Below are positions 1-4,429 of a stretch of 5,667 nucleotides of DNA, piece after piece (the first letter of the stretch is position 1; each line of letters opens with the position of its first letter). Source of the DNA: Nitrospirota bacterium (GTDB lineage Bacteria; Nitrospirota; Thermodesulfovibrionia; Thermodesulfovibrionales; JdFR-88); contig JAKAGP010000144.1 in the NCBI GenBank assembly GCA_021825785.1, forward strand, positions 1 through 5,667, in the 5' to 3' direction. Below the pieces are notes generated by a model. That model saw nothing but the letters and a program-made list of their open reading frames with translations, searched no databases and was not told where the DNA came from. A program made the translations under genes and the position numbers.

Positions 1-291
1 CTTGAGGGGGTTGCTTCGGTCCTCTTCAGTTAAAATCCCATAAGGTTTTCCGGTTGCCAAGGTCATCTGGGAAATGCCCCGCACTCCGGTCTTCGATTTA
101 GCATTAGGGTTGAACTCTGATTCCTGGTTGATCAAAGATAAATAAATATCAGGACGCACGTTATACTTCTCGGCTGCTGTCACCGCATGACCGACAAGTT
201 CGTCTTTGCTCCAGCCCTTCTTGCTCGGTTCCTGCCAGCCAGTAAGGACTTCCGAAGTCGCCGTCGAAGTATCGGGGTCAACCCAGGACAT
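1..291 (-). CDS. SLT-domain lytic transglycosylase, ejection protein (N-terminal part only)
   Basis: Only the first 97 codons are visible; the frame is open to the left edge, so the gene is 3'-truncated by the window. Residues 33-97 read as the start of a soluble lytic transglycosylase (SLT/Slt70-like) domain. The helix at 49-60 contains LINQESEF with the expected catalytic glutamate at E57, followed by NPNAKSKTG (61-69), then GISQM (72-76), which matches the family's G-[LI]-x-Q signature. Such enzymes cleave the MurNAc-GlcNAc bond of peptidoglycan. An N-terminal SLT domain on the last, usually large, ejection protein is known from T7 gp16, so the likely role is local cell-wall opening during DNA entry. 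The ATG at 291 follows the previous stop by 3 bases, and a GGGGGA run at 299-304 sits 7 bases upstream. The alternative is a stand-alone endolysin-like enzyme; the operon position argues for a virion protein. The domain call is firm and the ejection role is inferred. Confidence 0.82.
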   Translation of the reverse strand, partial: MSWVDPDTSTATSEVLTGWQEPSKKGWSKDELVGHAVTAAEKYNVRPDIYLSLINQESEFNPNAKSKTGVRGISQMTLATGKPYGILTEEDRSNPLK

Positions 292-294
292 TAC

Positions 295-1497
295 CTATTC
301 CCCCGCCCAAGCCTGCTCTTTGCCATTGGGAAGTTTGTAAATGGGATAGCCCTTGGAGTCCTGCCGTCCAGTATAGGTAGCATTGCCTCCAGGAGCGGGA
401 CGTGTTTGAGGAATCGTTCCTGTCCCGGAGCCGCTCCGGGCAGACTTGCCCTTAGCCCGTTCTTGGAGGATTTGTTTAGTCAACTTGTTAATCTGTTCCT
501 CTTGCGCCTGGGAGTTTCCCATCGTGGTCAAGTCGGTAGTCGCCCTTTTAACCGCCTCATTCCTGGCAGCGTTGTACTCGGTGTCTTTGATAATCTTGGT
601 GCCTTTGGGGACCGTCTTGCCAGCCTTCGCCATATCGGTGGCCTGTGTCTCCGTAAGCATCTGTACTTCCCCAGATTTCTTTCCCTTTTGGAAATGCACC
701 TTGCCGGTTACAGTTCCCGTAGGGAGTTGGGTTTCATCATCGATGATCGTGGTGGGCCGTCCTCTAACATACCCCTCCTTAGTCGCTGCCAGTGCATACG
801 GATCGGCCTTAACGTTTTTCCCCTTCACCGTGTAAGGCCCTTGGGGGCCCAGAAAAGTAGTAGTAGGTTCCTCTCCTGTCACTACCTGCTGGCCAGCTAT
901 ATTATAAAGGGCATTGTTCGGACCCCTATAAAGTCGATTCTGTTTACCTTTAATGGTCTGGTAAATCGCCCGCGGGTCTTCTCCGGGTTTCAGGGACCGA
1001 ACTACCGCTTCCTCCAAGGTCTTAGGCCGAGCACCCGGAAGCGGCAAATACTCTCCTTCCTCGGGCATACTAGCCAGCGCCTTGGCCTGAATCTGCTCTC
1101 GAAGGATTTGCTTCGGGTCCTGCGGAGAAGTGAGCATCCGCCCCGCTGCATCCTTGGGTGTTCCGCTTTGAGCCATGCCCTGCCAGATACCACCCATGGT
1201 CATGGCGTTACTCTCGGTAGTAGTCCGGGGAAGTTTAAGGCCAGGGAAAGCCGATTCCAACCGTTTACCCGCCGCTTGATCAATCGGTACAGGCTGGTCC
1301 GGGTAAAGTTCCCTGGCCACCTTAATCGGCTGCAAGGCCGATTGCTGCTTCTGTTGTTTATAGCGATTGACAAGGCCCATGCCCAGGTTGACGATACCTC
1401 CAAGAGTATCGGCAATCTGAGCAACACGATCAATAATCCCAGGCTGATATGGGGTTGACCAGGGCCCGCCGCCGCCACCAGTTGCGAAGAAAGGCAT
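295..1497 (-). CDS. putative internal virion / ejection protein, 400 aa
   Basis: I do not recognise a named family. Residues 7-11 are five glycines. Residues 20-45 form an amphipathic, membrane-friendly helix (IIDRVAQIADTLGGIVNLGM), followed by a basic/Gln stretch (45-52). The middle (55-185) is mixed and Pro-rich. At 188-229 there are two similar beta-hairpin-like units, each reading G-P, then Tyr, then Ile/Val-x-Gly-x-x-Val. Residues 307-350 are a charged helix or coiled-coil candidate, and 349-375 is a low-complexity Gly/Ser/Pro linker before the end YKLPNGKEQAWAGE. The ATG at 1497 lies 9 bases after a perfect GGAGG and 2 bases after the preceding stop, so the start is secure. It sits just before the SLT gene, the place of P22 gp20 (471 aa, from memory) or T7 gp15. 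A packaged ejection protein is therefore the best inference, without detectable motif proof. It has no signal peptide. Confidence 0.6.
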   Translation of the reverse strand: MPFFATGGGGGPWSTPYQPGIIDRVAQIADTLGGIVNLGMGLVNRYKQQKQQSALQPIKVARELYPDQPVPIDQAAGKRLESAFPGLKLPRTTTESNAMTMGGIWQGMAQSGTPKDAAGRMLTSPQDPKQILREQIQAKALASMPEEGEYLPLPGARPKTLEEAVVRSLKPGEDPRAIYQTIKGKQNRLYRGPNNALYNIAGQQVVTGEEPTTTFLGPQGPYTVKGKNVKADPYALAATKEGYVRGRPTTIIDDETQLPTGTVTGKVHFQKGKKSGEVQMLTETQATDMAKAGKTVPKGTKIIKDTEYNAARNEAVKRATTDLTTMGNSQAQEEQINKLTKQILQERAKGKSARSGSGTGTIPQTRPAPGGNATYTGRQDSKGYPIYKLPNGKEQAWAGE

Positions 1498-1499
1498 GA

Positions 1500-2231
1500 T
1501 TAACTTCCTCCTTGATTCATCGCCCTCATCACGTCCATGCCGGACATCTTGGCATAAGGAGAAGTAAGTTTGGTAGCAGGATTACTTACAGCCAACTGAT
1601 TCGGACCTGCATACCCCACAGAAGAAGGAGGGGAAACTGAAGTAGCTGGAGCAGGAGTATTCGGCCCTCCCTTCATCCAACTGAGCATTAAATCATTACT
1701 TCTCTGGTTTATGGCTGCGTCGCTCATGGCAGGCGCCGCTTCGGTAGGAGTGGCAGCGGCAGAAACCGCAGAAGACGGAGCAGAAGAATTCAAGGAGGCC
1801 AACATGCCAGGGTCCTTCATTGCCCCCGATAAAGGAGCCGACAACTTAGAACCTGTAATAATTGCTTCCGACCCTGTCCCGGCATCTTTGAGAGCGTTTA
1901 GTCCTGCCCCGGCCCCAGCCGCTAAAGCTGCCGTTCCTGCACTTATCCCTGCTCCCTTAACGGCACCAAGAGGCCCTTCGTTAGCGGCCCCTTTCACTCC
2001 CCCGCCCGCAATGGAAAGGGGAATACCCACATAAGGTTGCCCTGCTAAGGTTGTAACGGCTCCCCCTAACTGCATCAACGGGCCTGTCACATTGCCGATT
2101 TTTGAAGCAATTCCTCTTTGTTGCGCAAATCTTTCAGGTGTCACCGCAGGAGTAGCTCCAGGGACAAGGTTGGGGTCCATTTTCTTGTTTTTCTGGATTA
2201 ATGATTCAAGAGTAAGGTCATCGCTATACAT
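1500..2231 (-). CDS. Gly/Ala-rich putative ejection protein, 243 aa
   Basis: There is no named family I can assign from sequence. Residues 1-20 are charged (MYSDDLTLESLIQKNKKMDP). Residues 45-115 are strongly Gly/Ala/Leu/Val-rich with many small-xxx-small spacings (LGGAVTTLAG, VKGAGISAGTAALAAGAGAG), the composition of membrane-associating helices and glycine zippers. Residues 140-225 are Ser/Pro/Ala/Thr-rich and probably disordered; the end is MDVMRAMNQGGS. The ATG at 2231 overlaps the upstream stop by one base (TAATG), so it is probably translated by coupling; the upstream site is an unusual six-G run. Length and place resemble P22 gp7 (229 aa, from memory), a small ejected protein. The pore or membrane role is inference from composition and position. 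A scaffold or minor virion protein is also possible. A later start at Met18 exists but would lose the coupling. Confidence 0.6.
   Translation of the reverse strand: MYSDDLTLESLIQKNKKMDPNLVPGATPAVTPERFAQQRGIASKIGNVTGPLMQLGGAVTTLAGQPYVGIPLSIAGGGVKGAANEGPLGAVKGAGISAGTAALAAGAGAGLNALKDAGTGSEAIITGSKLSAPLSGAMKDPGMLASLNSSAPSSAVSAAATPTEAAPAMSDAAINQRSNDLMLSWMKGGPNTPAPATSVSPPSSVGYAGPNQLAVSNPATKLTSPYAKMSGMDVMRAMNQGGS
1505..1513 (-). promoter_or_regulatory. strong ribosome binding site for the 400-aa gene
   Basis: AAGGAGGAA is a full match to the anti-Shine-Dalgarno sequence, with GGAGG ending 9 bases before ATG 1497. It is encoded by the Gln-Gly-Gly codons that end the 243-residue protein. It is the strongest such site in the window, suggesting high translation of the 400-residue protein. 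Confidence 0.75.
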
Positions 2232-2689
2232 TACGACCCCCCGCCTTTAGATGGACTATAAGTGGTCGTGCTTCCAGTCTGGATCGGAGAACCTGGCAAA
2301 GAAATAGCTTTCATAATGTTAGAAGTATTCTCCGATTTCTTTTGCAAGTCAAGACCTGAAATACTTGCCAGTCCAGTAGACCCGGCCATAGCTTTGCTGC
2401 GAGCCAAGTCCCCGTATGCTTCGGCTGCCGCTCCACCTTTTACGCCGGTGCGGGTAAGGTTCTCGTTCAGCGTCTTTCCTGCACTGGAAAACTGCGAAGC
2501 CGTGTCAGCCATGGTCTGCCCGGTATAATATTGCTTTTCTTCCGGTGTCAAGCCCACATCGTACTTAGCCCCCAATTTCGGCATCAACTGTTTGTAGGCC
2601 TCATAGGTCTCAGGCGGAACATACTCCGCCCAGGACTTCGTTTGGTTGACCGTGCTGCTGGAGCCTCCGCCGCCTGAAGGTGCGCCCAT
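2231..2689 (-). CDS. small Gly/Ser/Ala-rich putative internal virion protein, 152 aa
   Basis: This protein is not recognised as a named family. It opens with MGAPSGGGGSSS, a flexible tract. Residues 19-60 are a Tyr/Trp/Glu-rich helical segment (WAEYVPPETYEAYKQLM, TPEEKQYYTGQTM). Residues 60-128 are an Ala/Ser-rich helical segment with basic residues (AAAEAYGDLARSKAMAG). The tail at 130-152 is Gly/Ser/Thr/Pro-rich and ends KGGGS. The ATG at 2689 sits 8 bases after GAGAGG (2698-2703), which lies in the last codons of the GNAT-like gene upstream; the gap between the genes is 5 bases. It is the first of three unassigned genes leading to the SLT gene, so it is likely a virion or ejection component, in the general place of T7 gp14 or before P22 gp7. 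That role is positional inference. Expression is expected to be late and coupled to its neighbours. Confidence 0.55.
   Translation of the reverse strand: MGAPSGGGGSSSTVNQTKSWAEYVPPETYEAYKQLMPKLGAKYDVGLTPEEKQYYTGQTMADTASQFSSAGKTLNENLTRTGVKGGAAAEAYGDLARSKAMAGSTGLASISGLDLQKKSENTSNIMKAISLPGSPIQTGSTTTYSPSKGGGS
2237..2242 (-). promoter_or_regulatory. unusual G-run ribosome binding site for the 243-aa gene
   Basis: A run of six G on the minus strand, 5 bases before ATG 2231, comes from the Gly-Gly-Gly codons ending the 152-residue protein. It is a weaker match than AGGAGG. With the one-base TAATG overlap, re-initiation by the terminating ribosome is probably important. Confidence 0.45.
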
Positions 2690-2694
2690 GGCTT

Positions 2695-3162
2695 TTACCT
2701 CTCGGGATAGGCTTTAAAGAAGGTGGAAGTCTGTAAAGCCATCCGGTTACGAATCATTAGTTTTTCGGATTTAGTATCTGCCGGGGTGTATCCTGTCCGG
2801 CCAGTAGCTCCGTTATTTATGGCCCATTTATCAAATGCAGCCACTAAAGACCGCATGAGCGGAATATCCAGGGGGTACAGCCACTCACAGGCTCCGACAA
2901 GTTCATGTTCAAAAAAGGACGGCATAATTAAAAGTTGGCCGGCACAAAAGCCTCTAATCTCTCCATTTTCCTCTGCCACCAACACGATGTGCCCCGGAGT
3001 AATCATTTTGCCCCGCAGAGTTTCAAGACATCCACCTATTATTTTGTCCCGGTCCCGGGAGTAATCCAGGTTTGGGTTTTCCCCCTTGAGATAATCCAGG
3101 AGATCCACAAAAAGAATAAGCAGAGACGGCAAGTCTGCGACCTGAGCCATGCGAATAGTCAT
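2695..3162 (-). CDS. GNAT-fold protein, copy 2 (P22 gp14 / T7 gp13-like position), 155 aa
   Basis: The predicted elements follow the GNAT acetyltransferase order: strand TIRMAQVAD (2-10), helix 11-25, helix 37-50, strand HIVLVAEENG (58-67), strand IRGFCAGQLL (69-78), strand around ELVGACEWLY (87-96), helix 101-117, then GATGRTGY (118-125) and a final strand near the C-terminus. The acetyl-CoA loop (R/Q-x-x-G-x-G/A), normally after the fourth strand, is absent; PLDIPLMRSL stands there, so catalysis is doubtful. From family knowledge, small degenerate GNAT-like proteins occur beside podovirus ejection genes (T7 gp13; P22 gp14). I chose ATG 3162 over an upstream TTG at 3180. The ATG follows the previous stop by 2 bases, has AAGAGG 8 bases upstream, and makes the N-terminus align with the sister protein at 3623. 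An assembly or virion role is inferred. Confidence 0.72.
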   Translation of the reverse strand: MTIRMAQVADLPSLLILFVDLLDYLKGENPNLDYSRDRDKIIGGCLETLRGKMITPGHIVLVAEENGEIRGFCAGQLLIMPSFFEHELVGACEWLYPLDIPLMRSLVAAFDKWAINNGATGRTGYTPADTKSEKLMIRNRMALQTSTFFKAYPER

Positions 3163-3164
3163 TG

Positions 3165-3623
3165 CTAATACCTCTTGCAAAAATGATACAATTCCAACTC
3201 CATTCCGTCCCTTCTCATCATTTTCCCAGATGTTTCATGGGAAGGAGTTTGATAGCACCCCCGAGCCGTGGCCCCCTGAGATTGCGCCCAGGCATCGAAG
3301 GCATCCAGGAGCGGCTTGGTAGAAAATGCCAAGGGCCACATCCATTGAATTTCGCCCCGGACATGATCCTCAAAAAACTCAGGGTAATAGATAATCCATC
3401 CCACAATAAAAGCTACCGGCTTATCCTGATCGTTCACTTTGACCAGAACGATATTCTTGGTGGTGTTCATTTTATCGGAGATCAAGGCCATGACTCCGCC
3501 TTGGAATCTCTTTTCGTCCCTGGTATAAAGCCGGTTGCCTTTGTTCTCCAAAGATGCCAAGAGCTTCGTGAACATGATAATGAGTTCCGGAATATCCTTA
3601 GTCTGAGCTTGCCGCACACTCAC
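3165..3623 (-). CDS. GNAT-fold protein, copy 1, 152 aa
   Basis: This is a clear paralogue of the next gene downstream (2695-3162). Shared in register are M1, R4, A6-Q7, D10, P12, L14, I16, F18, L21-L22, the P-x-FFE segment at 81-85, W94 and P97-L98. With a one-residue shift they also share IVLV (58-61 here) and AFDxWAxxxGATxR (108-121 here). The layout is the GNAT fold, again without the R/Q-x-x-G-x-G/A acetyl-CoA loop (PLAFSTKPLL is there instead), so it is probably non-catalytic or unusual. The start is GTG, overlapping the fibre gene's TGA stop as GTGA (4-base overlap), with AGGAG 8 bases upstream; this makes the start convincing despite the codon. Role by context: small phage assembly or virion protein in the place of P22 gp14 or T7 gp13. 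A true N-acetyltransferase acting on a host or phage target cannot be excluded. Confidence 0.72.
   Translation of the reverse strand: MSVRQAQTKDIPELIIMFTKLLASLENKGNRLYTRDEKRFQGGVMALISDKMNTTKNIVLVKVNDQDKPVAFIVGWIIYYPEFFEDHVRGEIQWMWPLAFSTKPLLDAFDAWAQSQGATARGCYQTPSHETSGKMMRRDGMELELYHFCKRY
3171..3176 (-). promoter_or_regulatory. ribosome binding site deciding the start of GNAT copy 2
   Basis: AAGAGG on the minus strand lies 8 bases upstream of ATG 3162 and inside the last codons of GNAT copy 1. The alternative TTG start at 3180 lies upstream of this site and so could not use it. This favours the ATG and a 155-residue product. Confidence 0.7.
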
Positions 3624-4429
3624 GGATTAATCTCCTGAACCCAGAAATGAGACCCAACCAAGACGCTGCTTGAGCCGTTAGCCACTGCTTGAGCAAACTG
3701 AGGCACTATCGTTCCAGCGGTATTAACTTCAATTTCCCCTGTGATTTCAATATATGGGTTCTCTGCTCCTGTCTGCGCCGCTCCCGGATCATCTAAAACC
3801 ACTTTCCTGTCACAAATTGCAAAACCCATTACTGCCGGATCATAAGCCAAGACCTGATAAATAATGGCCGTGGCCGTGGCCGTTCCAGACACGGAAACAT
3901 TACAGCCACCTGTCAGGTCGGCATTGACATACAATCTAGCATTGAATCGATAATTTTTACCTGCCTCGACATCCAAAGCCAATTCAGTAAGGTCTGCAAG
4001 CGTTGCCGTCGTGGCATCTACCTGAGTGGCAATCATAGCTATCGGAGCCTGTATCGGAGCCAAAGACCAATCTACATAGAGGCCATTGAGATCAACGAGT
4101 AAGCCGCCCGCAGTTTTTAAAACCACATACAGCCCTGCACTGTCAGAAGCAAGACCTTTGTCCGGCTTTTTTAAAACGGCAACTCCAGATGAATTAACTA
4201 AAATAGCTTCGTTGGCCGCCGCCTTTACGTCTACCTGATTGCCTACCCAATTAAAGCCCCATCTTAAAATATTTTTAAGGGCCGTAGGTAGGTACGATAG
4301 CACTGTAAGAGACGGAGACGTGGCAATTCTATTTGTAGTTTGCTGAGATAAGGTGTTAACTTTGTTACGTAAAAACGCAACTTGGGCTGTTAGATCATTA
4401 ATCTGTCTCAGCAGGTCCGTCTCACTCAT
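3620..4429 (-). CDS. fibre- or tail-needle-like virion protein, 269 aa
   Basis: Three parts are visible. Residues 6-27 show an ideal 3-4 heptad pattern (L6, I10, L13, V17, L20, V24, L27), a short coiled coil suited to oligomerisation. Residues 72-121 carry a beta shaft with repeated GLY-V and G-L-V-D phrases (SSGVAVLKKPDKGL, DSAGLYVVL, GGLLVDLNGLYVDW), typical of trimeric phage fibres. Residues about 125-269 form a beta-rich head: TELALDVEAGKNYRFNARLY, then SGTATATAIIYQV, GEIEVNTAGT and SVLVGSHFWVQEI, resembling jelly-roll tips of tail fibres. It overlaps the nozzle gene by 4 bases (ATGA at 4426-4429) and has GGAG 7 bases upstream of its ATG. Coming directly after the nozzle gene, it sits where P22 encodes the gp26 tail needle (233 aa, from memory), a coiled coil that in some relatives ends in a knob. 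Needle, short tail fibre and head fibre all remain possible; a host-contacting or tail-plugging role is inferred. Confidence 0.65.
   Translation of the reverse strand: MSETDLLRQINDLTAQVAFLRNKVNTLSQQTTNRIATSPSLTVLSYLPTALKNILRWGFNWVGNQVDVKAAANEAILVNSSGVAVLKKPDKGLASDSAGLYVVLKTAGGLLVDLNGLYVDWSLAPIQAPIAMIATQVDATTATLADLTELALDVEAGKNYRFNARLYVNADLTGGCNVSVSGTATATAIIYQVLAYDPAVMGFAICDRKVVLDDPGAAQTGAENPYIEITGEIEVNTAGTIVPQFAQAVANGSSSVLVGSHFWVQEINP
3632..3636 (-). promoter_or_regulatory. ribosome binding site for the GTG start of GNAT copy 1
   Basis: AGGAG on the minus strand is 8 bases upstream of GTG 3623. It is formed by the Gln-Glu codons near the end of the fibre gene, so the fibre C-terminus and the next gene's initiation signal are constrained together. 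Confidence 0.7.
3866..3883. repeat. hexanucleotide tandem repeat, three units
   Basis: GGCCGT occurs three times in tandem on the plus strand, read as ACGGCC on the coding strand. It encodes Thr-Ala three times (residues 183-188) in the C-terminal head of the fibre-like protein. It is in frame, so gain or loss of a unit would keep the gene open. It could equally be a simple beta-strand composition effect. Confidence 0.6.

Noticed and set aside
446..835. 129-codon plus-strand frame with hydrophobic stretches that mimic a membrane protein
   Set aside because: Antisense shadow in another frame of the 400-residue gene; no ribosome binding site and no neighbouring plus-strand genes.
187..1458. 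423-codon open frame on the plus strand, longer than the minus-strand gene it faces
   Set aside because: It is codon-aligned antisense to the 400-residue gene and the SLT gene, and stays open because those genes seldom use TTA, CTA or TCA in that phase. Its product is Arg/Leu/Ser-rich without domain character, it has no ribosome binding site, and the minus-strand SLT motif and coupled starts are convincing.
1711..2034. 107-codon Ala/Pro-rich plus-strand frame
   Set aside because: Mirror of the Gly/Ala-rich minus-strand gene; composition is explained by the opposite strand.
3163..3180. TTG-started six-residue extension of GNAT copy 2
   Set aside because: It would start upstream of the only good ribosome binding site and spoil the N-terminal alignment with the sister protein.
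2695..3623. Active anti-defence or resistance-type N-acetyltransferases
   Set aside because: Both copies lack the acetyl-CoA loop motif and sit in the middle of a structural operon, so an enzyme call is not supported.
3162..3638. 158-codon plus-strand frame covering GNAT copy 1
   Set aside because: Fully antisense to a gene supported by paralogy, a GTGA overlap and a good ribosome binding site.
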